Shown: piece after piece, positions 1-5,508 of the stretch | Layout of the letters: each line of letters opens with the position of its first letter | How positions within the stretch are numbered: the first letter of the stretch is position 1 | NCBI GenBank assembly: GCA_938091985.1 | Contig: CALKOE010000474.1 | Span: 1 to 5,508 of the forward strand | Reading direction: 5' to 3' | DNA from: an uncultured Acidimicrobiales bacterium | GTDB taxonomy: Bacteria; Actinomycetota; Acidimicrobiia; Acidimicrobiales; Aldehydirespiratoraceae | Length of the DNA: 5,508 bases | The notes under the pieces: model-generated | Seen by the model: the letters and a program-made list of their open reading frames with translations, nothing else | Told to the model about the DNA's origin: nothing | Database searches by the model: none | Position numbers and translations under genes: made by a program

Positions 1-432
1 CTCATCGGCGCGACCAACGGTCGCGCCGACACGAGCAGCACCGAGATCGTCGAGTGTTCGCGGCCCGGTCGTTCGCACGAGACGCCGGAGCTCGCCCGGG
101 AGAAAGACCCGGACGGCCAACGACGGGTCGCGGGCGATGACGGCACCGGCATGGTCGCGGGTCATCGCCACCACAAGATCGATATCGAGATGATCCGGAG
201 CGAGTTTGCGGCTGCGGTGCGTCGAGATGTCGATCCCGATCTCGGCCATGGCCGTAACGGCATTGGGGGTCGCCCCCCGCTCGCTCCAGCCCAGAGTGCC
301 CACCGACGCCACGTTGGCGTCGATCTCCGCCTCGGCCAAACGGGCGCGGAGAATGCCTTCGGCCATCGGCGAACGACAGGTGTTGCCGGTGCAGATCGTG
401 AGGACTCGCAGCGGCTGTGAGAGCGTCGACAT
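1..432 (-). CDS. Low-molecular-weight protein tyrosine phosphatase family protein (3' part cut by window edge)
   Basis: This frame reads 144 codons without a stop from ATG at 432 to position 1. The N-terminus, a short beta strand (LRVLTI) running into CTGNTCRSP, is the signature P-loop of LMW-PTPs: CX5R with nucleophile C14, R20 and the following S21-P22. The family dephosphorylates phosphotyrosine in the cytoplasm; arsenate reductases share the fold. A typical second block follows (SVGT around residues 43-46, then THRSRKL around 71-77 and VVAMTRDH around 86-93), matching the family's 'A..GI..S.H.SR.L' and 'D.V..M...H' pattern. Family members usually have about 150-190 residues, so the C-terminal DP-containing acid loop should lie outside the window; its general-acid Asp cannot be checked. 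An in-frame GTG at 441 is an alternative start; an in-frame TAG at 456-454 bounds the frame. The gene is divergent from the CoA-transferase. Family assignment is firm; substrate is unknown. Confidence 0.9.
   Translation of the reverse strand, partial: MSTLSQPLRVLTICTGNTCRSPMAEGILRARLAEAEIDANVASVGTLGWSERGATPNAVTAMAEIGIDISTHRSRKLAPDHLDIDLVVAMTRDHAGAVIARDPSLAVRVFLPGELRRLVRTTGPRTLDDLGAARVGATVGRADE
5..29. repeat. Perfect 11-bp inverted repeat with 3-base loop
   Basis: Bases 5-15 and 19-29 are exact reverse complements separated by AAC (core GGCGCGACC / GGTCGCGCC). It lies inside the phosphatase reading frame, around residues 135-143, and could form a very stable hairpin in the mRNA. No T-run can be seen next to it because the window ends, so calling it a terminator is not supported. 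Confidence 0.55.
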
Positions 433-451
433 CAGCCCCACGATGGCATGT

Positions 452-460
452 TGCTACATT
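452..460 (+). promoter_or_regulatory. Possible extended -10 promoter element for the CoA-transferase operon
   Basis: TGCTACATT in the 63-base divergent gap fits an extended -10 (TGn followed by TAnnnT, TACATT at 455-460). Transcription would then begin near 467 and leave a leader of about 29 bases carrying the ribosome binding site. No convincing -35 hexamer is seen. This is a pattern match only. Confidence 0.3.
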
Positions 461-483
461 CCGGGGCGAGATCAGCCGCCACA

Positions 484-490
484 CAGGAGA
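484..490 (+). promoter_or_regulatory. Ribosome binding site that fixes the CoA-transferase start
   Basis: CAGGAGA contains AGGAG at 485-489, six bases before ATG 496. This is the clearest Shine-Dalgarno sequence in the window. It selects 496 over the longer in-frame ATG at 448, which has no such site and would add 16 residues unlike the family. Confidence 0.85.
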
Positions 491-495
491 TAGCG

Positions 496-1710
496 ATGCC
501 CGGTCCACTCGAAGGTGTGAAGGTCGTGGAGCTCGGCGTATGGGTCGCCGGCCCGGCAGCCGGCGGCATCCTCGCCGACTGGGGCGCCGATGTCATCAAG
601 GTCGAACCGCTCAGCGGCGACCCGGCCCGCACCTTCCAACGCATGCTCGGTTCCGACATGCCGACCAACCCGGTCTTCGAGATGGACAATCGCTCGAAGA
701 AGTCGATCGCGGTCGACCTCTCGACCGACGAGGGGCTTTCGATCGCGAAGTCCCTCATCGCCGAGGCTGACGTCTTCGTCACCAACGTGCGCCTCGCCGG
801 CCTCGACCGTTTGGGGCTCGATCCCGACACCCTCACCGCCGCACACCCGAGGCTGATCTACGCCGCCATCACGGGATTCGGCCTCGAGGGACCCGACAAG
901 GACAAGGCGGCCTACGACATCGCCGCGTTCTGGGCCCGGTCGGGTATCGCCCACATGCTCACCCCTGAGGGCGACAGCCCACCGTTTCAGCGCGGCGGAA
1001 TGGGCGACCACAACGCCGGACTCGCGGGCGCCGCGGCAATCAGTGCGGCCCTCTACAACCGGGAGAAGACCGGCGAGGGCCAGCTGGTGTCGACCTCGTT
1101 GTTCCGCGAGGGCATCTTCACTCTCAGTTTCGACCTCTCGGTCACCGTCGGGTGGGGACTCACACTCGGCGTGGGCGACCGCAAGACCATGCACAACCCG
1201 TCGACCAACAACTACGTGACCGGCGATGGCAAGCGATTCTGGGTGGTTGGTCTCGAAGCCGATCGACATTGGCCACCAATGGCTCGTGTGGCAGGGCATC
1301 CGGAGTGGATCGAGGACGAGCGCTGGGCGACCGCAATGGACCGAGCCATGAACGGTCAGGCACTGATCGCCGAACTCGACAAGATCTTCGTCACCAAGAC
1401 CCTCGCCGAGTGGATCGAGGTGTTCGACACCGAGCCCGACTTCTTCTGGGCACCAGTGAACTCGCCTGAAGACCTGCTCGCCGATCCGCAGTTCCATGCG
1501 TCGGGAGCCCTCATCGAGGTGCCGGACGGGGCAACCACAACCTCCATGATCGCGACCCCGTGTGACTTCCACGGCACGCCTTGGGCAGCTCGCAGCCTGG
1601 CGCCGAAGCTCGGCGAACACACCGTCGAGATCCTCCAGTCGCTCGGTCGGGCGGGCGAGGCCGACAGCCTGGCCAGCGCCGGCGCGATCGGCGTGTACGT
1701 ACCTGATTAG
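496..1710 (+). CDS. CaiB/BaiF (class III) CoA-transferase
   Basis: The 404-residue product has the usual family length. Class III transferases move CoA between a donor acyl-CoA and a carboxylic acid (as formyl-CoA:oxalate, carnitine and benzylsuccinate enzymes do) or, in racemase relatives, epimerise 2-methylacyl-CoAs; they are cytoplasmic interlocked dimers. Visible landmarks in order: LEGVKVVELG at the N-terminus, GADVIKVEP (30-38), NRSKKSIAVDL (about 65-75), the ADVFVTN and GLDRLGLDPDTL blocks, PRLIYAAITGFG, and GDHNAG, whose D171 lines up with the catalytic Asp169 of formyl-CoA transferase. A REKTGEGQ-like turn follows, as is typical. The start is set by AGGAG six bases upstream. It is the first gene of a likely three-gene run, 44 bases before the next gene. 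Retention of the catalytic Asp argues for a transferase or racemase rather than a dead homologue; the acid and CoA donor cannot be told from sequence. Confidence 0.93.
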   Translation: MPGPLEGVKVVELGVWVAGPAAGGILADWGADVIKVEPLSGDPARTFQRMLGSDMPTNPVFEMDNRSKKSIAVDLSTDEGLSIAKSLIAEADVFVTNVRLAGLDRLGLDPDTLTAAHPRLIYAAITGFGLEGPDKDKAAYDIAAFWARSGIAHMLTPEGDSPPFQRGGMGDHNAGLAGAAAISAALYNREKTGEGQLVSTSLFREGIFTLSFDLSVTVGWGLTLGVGDRKTMHNPSTNNYVTGDGKRFWVVGLEADRHWPPMARVAGHPEWIEDERWATAMDRAMNGQALIAELDKIFVTKTLAEWIEVFDTEPDFFWAPVNSPEDLLADPQFHASGALIEVPDGATTTSMIATPCDFHGTPWAARSLAPKLGEHTVEILQSLGRAGEADSLASAGAIGVYVPD

Positions 1711-1754
1711 CCACGCGCCGTTTCACGAGGCCGCTGAGCCGCCACAATGGCAGC

Positions 1755-2336
1755 GTGAGGTGGACAGAACTCCGGGGCATCGTGGCGGTCGCGCTCGTCA
1801 TTGCCGGCATCGCGTTTGCCTGGTCGCGCATCGAGAGCCACACCGGCGATACGGAAACGACCTCTACGACCACGACCACCACCACCACGAGCACCACCGT
1901 GCCGCCGAGCACGACCCTCAACCAGAACGATGCCAACCTGTTGATCTGCGAGCGAGCCCGCAGCTTCATCGACGAGGCCGCTGAGGTTCCCGCCGACGCT
2001 GGACCCGGCCCGGTCGCCGAGCTCGCCTTCTCGTTCTGGCAAGACGTGTTGCCGTTGTCCGACGGAGGTGCTCGGGCCGAGATCATCGCGGTCGTCAACT
2101 ACTACGAGGACTACATCGAGACCGCCGGACCGTTCGGCTACGAGACGGCGAAGATCATCGTCGACGGCGACAAGGAAAAGCTCCAACAGCTGATCACGAG
2201 ACCCGCGCCTGGGTTCGAGGGCTCGCAGGCGCTGATCGGCTTCGGCTGCGGTGTGGTCGTTCCCGACCCGCCGCACATGGGGGCAAAGGCCTTCGAGGAC
2301 CTCGAGGACCGCCTACTCGACGATGACGACGAATGA
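1755..2336 (+). CDS. Membrane-anchored extracytoplasmic protein with Thr-rich stalk, unknown function
   Basis: I do not recognise a family for this 193-residue protein. It begins with GTG; a short Arg-containing N-terminus precedes one hydrophobic helix (about residues 8-23), which fits a signal anchor or uncleaved signal sequence with the rest outside the membrane. No lipobox cysteine is present. A low-complexity stalk (33-54) with eight consecutive threonines at 38-45 and a VPPSTT end follows. The globular part (about 56-180) looks mostly helical and holds exactly two cysteines, C65 and C165, which could form a disulfide outside the cell. The tail is very acidic (DDDDE at the C-terminus). 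No strong ribosome binding site precedes the GTG; a second in-frame GTG at 1782 would remove the N-terminal charges and half the helix, so it is less likely. It lies 44 bases after the CoA-transferase and its stop overlaps the thioesterase start (ATGA), implying co-expression. A role as a docking or binding protein would be guesswork. Confidence 0.8.
   Translation: MRWTELRGIVAVALVIAGIAFAWSRIESHTGDTETTSTTTTTTTTSTTVPPSTTLNQNDANLLICERARSFIDEAAEVPADAGPGPVAELAFSFWQDVLPLSDGGARAEIIAVVNYYEDYIETAGPFGYETAKIIVDGDKEKLQQLITRPAPGFEGSQALIGFGCGVVVPDPPHMGAKAFEDLEDRLLDDDDE
1851..1916 (+). repeat. Low-complexity threonine-codon tract
   Basis: An ACC/ACG-rich tract encodes residues 33-54 of the anchored protein, with eight uninterrupted Thr codons at 1866-1889. 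It is a protein stalk encoded in DNA prone to slippage. Two different Thr codons are mixed, which suggests selection for the amino acid rather than a pure microsatellite. Confidence 0.8.
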
Positions 2337-3112
2337 CCTACCCACCCGAACAACACATCCTCCGCGACCTCGCGTTCAGCGGCACTCGATCACCTGAGCT
2401 CGCGACCAACAGCATGGAGATCACGCCCGGCCTCTGCGGTCGCGAGGGCGTGCGACTGGGGGTGCTCGCAACGCTGGTCGACGTCACCGGCGCCGGCATC
2501 GCCCTTCATGCTGTGCAGCCCGACTGGATCGCAACCGCTGACCTGCAGACCCACATCCTGCGGCCCGTCACCGAAGGACCGGTCTCCATCGAATGTCGGC
2601 CGCTGCGAGTCGGTGCCCGCAGCGTGGTGATCGACGCCCAGCTACGCGATGCCGAGGGCACCCTCTGTGGCACTGGCCGCATGGCGTTTGCTCGCATCCC
2701 TGGGTCGGCCACGAAGGTCGAGATCGTCGAGGCGCTGGACCCGGCCCCCACCGCCCACCGGATGGAGGGCGGATCGCCGGTCGACGAACCGCTGATCGAG
2801 CGCTGCGGCATGGAGCTCGTCGGACCAGGACAACTGCGATTCGACAAGTCGCCCTACATCGAGAACAGCTTCGGATCGGTGAACGGCGGCGTGCTTGCGC
2901 TGGCGGCGGAAGCCGCTGCGGTGTCGGCGACCGGCGGAGGGCACGCCCTCGACCTCCACATCCACTACCTCGAGCAGATCGGCGATGGCCCGCTGGCCGT
3001 CACTGCTGAGGTCGTGCGCGACCAGCAGCACAGCCGGCTCTGCACGGTTCGAGTCGAGGACCGAGCGCACGGTCGACTGGTCTCGACCGCCGACGTGCTC
3101 GTCAGCGGCTGA
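2333..3112 (+). CDS. Double-hotdog (PaaI-like) acyl-CoA thioesterase family protein
   Basis: This 259-residue protein contains two tandem hotdog domains, each about 100-120 residues. Hotdog thioesterases hydrolyse acyl-CoA to free acid and CoA in the cytoplasm. In half one, the central helix lies around 39-58 (VRLGVLATLVD) and the sheet around 69-119. In half two, the helix is 181-198 (GSVNGGVLALAAE) and the sheet 207-257. The sheets align by eye: ADLQTHILRPVTEGP matches LDLHIHYLEQIGDGP. D50 and E193 fall at the same helix position as the catalytic Asp of PaaI-type enzymes, ten residues counted from the 'HGG' position. That motif reads RLG in half one and NGG in half two, so the active sites are not classical and may be unequal. 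The ATG overlaps the upstream stop as ATGA. The fold is well supported; the thioesterase activity is inferred, and a dehydratase or non-catalytic binding role is possible. Confidence 0.82.
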   Translation: MTYPPEQHILRDLAFSGTRSPELATNSMEITPGLCGREGVRLGVLATLVDVTGAGIALHAVQPDWIATADLQTHILRPVTEGPVSIECRPLRVGARSVVIDAQLRDAEGTLCGTGRMAFARIPGSATKVEIVEALDPAPTAHRMEGGSPVDEPLIERCGMELVGPGQLRFDKSPYIENSFGSVNGGVLALAAEAAAVSATGGGHALDLHIHYLEQIGDGPLAVTAEVVRDQQHSRLCTVRVEDRAHGRLVSTADVLVSG

Positions 3113-4736
3113 GCGAGTCCAGCCCGTTGATCCGCTCGAACTCCTCGGCGGGTACCGGTTGCTGGAAGAGGAATCCCTGCATCAGGTCGATGCCGAGATC
3201 GATCACCATCGAACGCTGATGGACGGTCTCGACTCCCTCGGCAATCACCTCGATGTCGAGCGCCTTGGCCATCGACACCGTCGCTTCGACGACGGCACGA
3301 GACACGTTGTCCTTGCCCAATCCGGCGATGATCGACCGGTCGATCTTCACGCCGCGGACGATGTCGAGATCGCGGATGCGTGAGAACGACCCGTGCGTGA
3401 TGCCAAAGTCATCGATGACGATGCGACAGCCGAGCTCGGCCACGCGGTGCAACACCCGGCTCGAGTCGTCGATGCGGCGTAGGAGGAGTTCCTCGCCGAC
3501 CTCTAGATCGAGCTGCTCCGCCCCCACGCCGGCCCATGCGAGGATCTCGGCGACTCGGTCTGCGAACGTCGGGTCGACGAGCTGACGTTCGGCGAGGTTC
3601 ACGCCGACTCGAGTACGCCGTTCCGTCCCGTAGAGGTGATTCCACACTGAGGTCTGGGCGACTGCCTCGCGCATCACGACTTCGCCGAGCCGAGCAAGCA
3701 GACCGGCCTCCTCAGCCACAGCCAAGAAGCGATCGGGCCCAAGGGTGCCGTGGACCGGATGCTGCCAACGCACGAGTCCCTCGACCGCAACAGTCGTTTC
3801 CTCGGACGCCGACACGATCGGCTGGTAGTACACCTGGAACTGGCCGTCGGCGAGGGCCGGGACGAGCGCCTGCTGCACCTCTCGCCGGTCGAGCACCTCA
3901 CGGCGTTGGCGGTCGTCGAAGACCTCGATGCCGAGGCGGAGCCGCTTCGCCCGATACATCGCCTGGTCGGCGTTGGCCAAAAGGTCGTCGGGGCCCACGG
4001 GATTGCGACGCGAGCCGACAGCGACTCCCACGCTCGGAGTCATCAGGATGCTCCCGTCCGGCACCTCGACCGGCGACTCGAATTCACGGCGGATGTTCTC
4101 GGCGACTTCCCGCACAGCCGACTCGCGTTCAAGACCGAGCGTGACGACGACGAATTCGTCGCCGCCGAACCGGGCGACGAGGTCTTCTGAGCGGACCGAA
4201 GCACGGAGCCGCTGACCGAATCCCTTGAGTAGCTCGTCGCCGGCCTCGTGGCCCATGCTGTCGTTGATCGCCTTGAACCCGTCGAGATCCAGGAACAGCA
4301 CTCCGACCACGCGGTCGTGGCGGTGGGCGCTCCGCAACGCGATGTCGAGGCGGGCACGGAGCTCGTCTCGAGCGAGCAGACCTGTCAGCTCATCGTGAGA
4401 CGCCCGGTGTTCCATCTCTCTCAGCCGGGCGTGGGTCTGCCCGCTCGCCAGCCGCTGCAACGCCATGGCCGCGGTCATCACCACGGTCACAGCGAACCCC
4501 GCAACAAGCGTGACCCCGCCGCCCTCGAGAGCGAAATCGCGTCGGTGACCGATCCAGAGCGAGAGCCCGACGGTGAGCGCAAGACCGAGCGCGCCAGGGA
4601 GCAGCACGGACAATGCGACTTGATGCGCAAAGGAACGGCCGGCTCGCCAGCGTCTGAGTGATCCCACAATCCTCGTATCGGCGTGACAGGGACCTGAAGT
4701 GAAGAGCGCGGGGCCAGGTCGGGTCGATCGGCCCAT
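3102..4736 (-). CDS. Membrane GGDEF-EAL cyclic-di-GMP turnover protein
   Basis: The 544-residue protein has two predicted transmembrane helices (about 40-62 and 73-95) joined by a short loop, so it lacks a periplasmic sensor and any PAS or GAF domain. A linker helix (96-112) leads into a GGDEF domain: HDELTGL (114-120), FLDLDGFK with D150, NDSMGHEAGDELL, and intact GGDEF at 191-195. RSED at 182-185, five residues before GGDEF, is a complete RxxD inhibitory site for c-di-GMP. The EAL domain (about 285-540) has EGL in place of EAL (E319), N380, E412 and E415, DDFG (D442, D443), K464, AEGVE (E500, E503) and Q520, so all recognisable phosphodiesterase residues are retained. Loop 6 after DDFG diverges from the consensus. 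Both synthesis and hydrolysis of c-di-GMP are plausible. No good ribosome binding site precedes ATG 4736; GTG at 4667 with GAGG three bases upstream would give 521 residues and remove an unremarkable, non-family N-terminus. It converges on the thioesterase gene and diverges from the dehydrogenase. Confidence 0.93.
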   Translation of the reverse strand: MGRSTRPGPALFTSGPCHADTRIVGSLRRWRAGRSFAHQVALSVLLPGALGLALTVGLSLWIGHRRDFALEGGGVTLVAGFAVTVVMTAAMALQRLASGQTHARLREMEHRASHDELTGLLARDELRARLDIALRSAHRHDRVVGVLFLDLDGFKAINDSMGHEAGDELLKGFGQRLRASVRSEDLVARFGGDEFVVVTLGLERESAVREVAENIRREFESPVEVPDGSILMTPSVGVAVGSRRNPVGPDDLLANADQAMYRAKRLRLGIEVFDDRQRREVLDRREVQQALVPALADGQFQVYYQPIVSASEETTVAVEGLVRWQHPVHGTLGPDRFLAVAEEAGLLARLGEVVMREAVAQTSVWNHLYGTERRTRVGVNLAERQLVDPTFADRVAEILAWAGVGAEQLDLEVGEELLLRRIDDSSRVLHRVAELGCRIVIDDFGITHGSFSRIRDLDIVRGVKIDRSIIAGLGKDNVSRAVVEATVSMAKALDIEVIAEGVETVHQRSMVIDLGIDLMQGFLFQQPVPAEEFERINGLDSLSR

Positions 4737-4810
4737 GAATGCTGTTCAAAAACCAGACAGAACGGCCCACGAGTTCGCCGTTTGGCCCCCGAACCTGCCA
4801 GATTGCGGTC

Positions 4811-5508
4811 ATGGAACCCATCATTTGCCCTGATCGATTTGCGGGGAAGATCGCCGTTGTGACCGGCGCCGCATCCGGCATCGGCAAGGCAACGGCGACA
4901 CGACTCGCCGCCGAGGGCGCAACCGTCATCGCCAGCGACATCAGCACCTCGGTCGACGACGTCGCCGCCGAGATCAACGAGGCAGGTGGCACCGCGGTTG
5001 CGCTGCTGGCCGATGTGAGCCAGCGAGCGGGAGCCGAGGCCCCGATCGATCTCGCCCTCGACCGGTTCGGTCAGCTCGATGTCGTGTGCAACGTCGCCGG
5101 CGTGCTCGCGGCCTCGCATTCGGACCAGACGACGGACGAGGAGTGGGAGCGCGTCATCGCGGTCAACCTGACCGGCGTCTTCTACACAACCCGACGGGCG
5201 CTCCCGGCGCTGGTCGAGAGCAAGGGGGCGATCGTGATGGCCTCGTCGACGTCTGCGCTTTCCGGTCACCCGTGGATGACGGCGTACAGCGCCTCCAAGG
5301 GCGGCGTGCTTGCCATGACCCGCACGTTGGCAATGGAATACGCACGAAGGGGCGTGCGCGTGAACGCGGTAGCCCCCGGTGGTATCACCACGCCGATGGT
5401 CGGCGAACTACAGCTCCCCGACGATGTCGACTTCTCGTTGTTCGACCGGATCTCACCGCTCGACGAGTTCCGCGGCCCCGAGACCGTTGCATCGGCCATT
5501 CTGTTTCT
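4811..5508 (+). CDS. Classical short-chain dehydrogenase/reductase (3' end cut by window edge)
   Basis: There are 232 complete codons from ATG 4811 to the window end; full family members have about 250-270 residues, so roughly the last 20-40 are missing. SDRs are cytoplasmic NAD(P)-dependent oxidoreductases acting on alcohols, sugars, steroids or 3-hydroxyacyl thioesters. The Rossmann cofactor motif TGAASGIG lies at 18-25. D43 at the end of the second strand (VIASD) favours NAD(H) over NADP(H). DV (68-69), NVAG (94-97, a variant of NNAG), N119, S146, Y159 and K163 form the complete catalytic tetrad in normal spacing (YSASK at 159-163). RVNAVAPGGITTPM (183-196) is the usual cofactor-binding segment. 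No good ribosome binding site is seen upstream and no nearby in-frame alternative start exists. It is divergent from the GGDEF-EAL gene across 74 bases. The family is certain; the substrate is unknown, though CoA-ester genes nearby make a hydroxyacyl-CoA dehydrogenase thinkable. Confidence 0.95.
   Translation, partial: MEPIICPDRFAGKIAVVTGAASGIGKATATRLAAEGATVIASDISTSVDDVAAEINEAGGTAVALLADVSQRAGAEAPIDLALDRFGQLDVVCNVAGVLAASHSDQTTDEEWERVIAVNLTGVFYTTRRALPALVESKGAIVMASSTSALSGHPWMTAYSASKGGVLAMTRTLAMEYARRGVRVNAVAPGGITTPMVGELQLPDDVDFSLFDRISPLDEFRGPETVASAILF

Noticed and set aside
2..508. 168-residue minus-strand reading frame over the phosphatase region
   Set aside because: It is on the same strand but in a different frame from the phosphatase. 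Its product is rich in Arg, Gly and Ser with no motif, whereas the frame from 432 gives the CTGNTCRSP signature.
472..1620. 382-residue minus-strand reading frame opposite the CoA-transferase
   Set aside because: Long antisense frames are expected in GC-rich genes. The composition (Arg, Gly, Glu, His, Val) shows no domain, and the plus strand carries clear family motifs throughout.
1711..1754. Terminator between the CoA-transferase and the anchored protein
   Set aside because: No stable hairpin followed by a T-run is visible, so continued transcription into the next gene is more likely.
1511..2276. Minus-strand frames of 195 and 189 residues opposite the Thr-rich protein
   Set aside because: The valine run is only the antisense of Thr codons. 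The frames span the gene boundary and show no recognisable domain, while the plus-strand frame has a membrane helix and a coupled overlap.
3330..3345. 16-base perfect palindrome GATCGACCGGTCGATC
   Set aside because: It encodes the conserved K-I-D-R-S stretch of the EAL domain, so codon choice explains it. No sign of an operator in mid-gene.
4148..4161. 14-base palindrome centred on AATT
   Set aside because: It falls on the codons for the GGDEF motif itself and is explained by that coding constraint.
4737..4810. Possible riboswitch or regulatory RNA between the c-di-GMP gene and the dehydrogenase
   Set aside because: At 74 bases the gap is too short for a c-di-GMP riboswitch plus expression platform, and I found no conserved aptamer-like stem arrangement or clear promoter elements.
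4487..5269. 260-residue minus-strand frame spanning the divergent gap and the dehydrogenase
   Set aside because: It runs antisense through unmistakable SDR motifs and into the GGDEF-EAL N-terminus in another frame; no motif of its own.

Overview
The window looks like a chromosomal segment of a high-GC actinobacterium. GC is high by eye, third codon positions are strongly G/C, and there is a membrane-anchored protein with a Thr/Pro/Ser linker of a kind common in Actinomycetota, particularly Acidimicrobiia-type genomes. The taxonomic guess is inference; there is no rRNA or other marker here. Six protein genes fill almost the whole window and no gene-free stretch exceeds 300 bases. I see no tRNA, rRNA, CRISPR array, insertion sequence or phage gene.

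Layout, left to right. (1) On the minus strand, positions 432 to 1 hold the N-terminal 144 residues of a low-molecular-weight protein tyrosine phosphatase / arsenate reductase-fold protein, cut by the window edge. (2) After a 63-base divergent gap, a plus-strand run of three genes begins: a CaiB/BaiF-type class III CoA-transferase (496-1710), a small single-pass membrane-anchored protein of unknown function with a threonine-rich stalk (1755-2336), and a double-hotdog acyl-CoA thioesterase-like protein (2333-3112). The last two share an ATGA overlap, so they are probably translationally coupled. (3) A two-helix membrane GGDEF-EAL protein, a cyclic-di-GMP turnover enzyme (4736-3102, minus), converges on the thioesterase and overlaps its 3' end by 11 bases. 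(4) Divergent from it, a classical short-chain dehydrogenase/reductase starts at 4811 and runs off the right edge with 232 residues visible.

Functionally, the CoA-transferase, the thioesterase and possibly the dehydrogenase fit a pathway that activates, modifies and releases a carboxylic acid as its CoA ester, but nothing in the sequence identifies the substrate. The phosphatase and the c-di-GMP protein are regulatory neighbours with no demonstrated link to it. The most unusual points are the unknown anchored protein embedded between two CoA-ester enzymes, and the EAL domain, which keeps all recognisable catalytic residues but has an EGL signature and a divergent loop 6. I do not see convincing evidence of a wholly new system.
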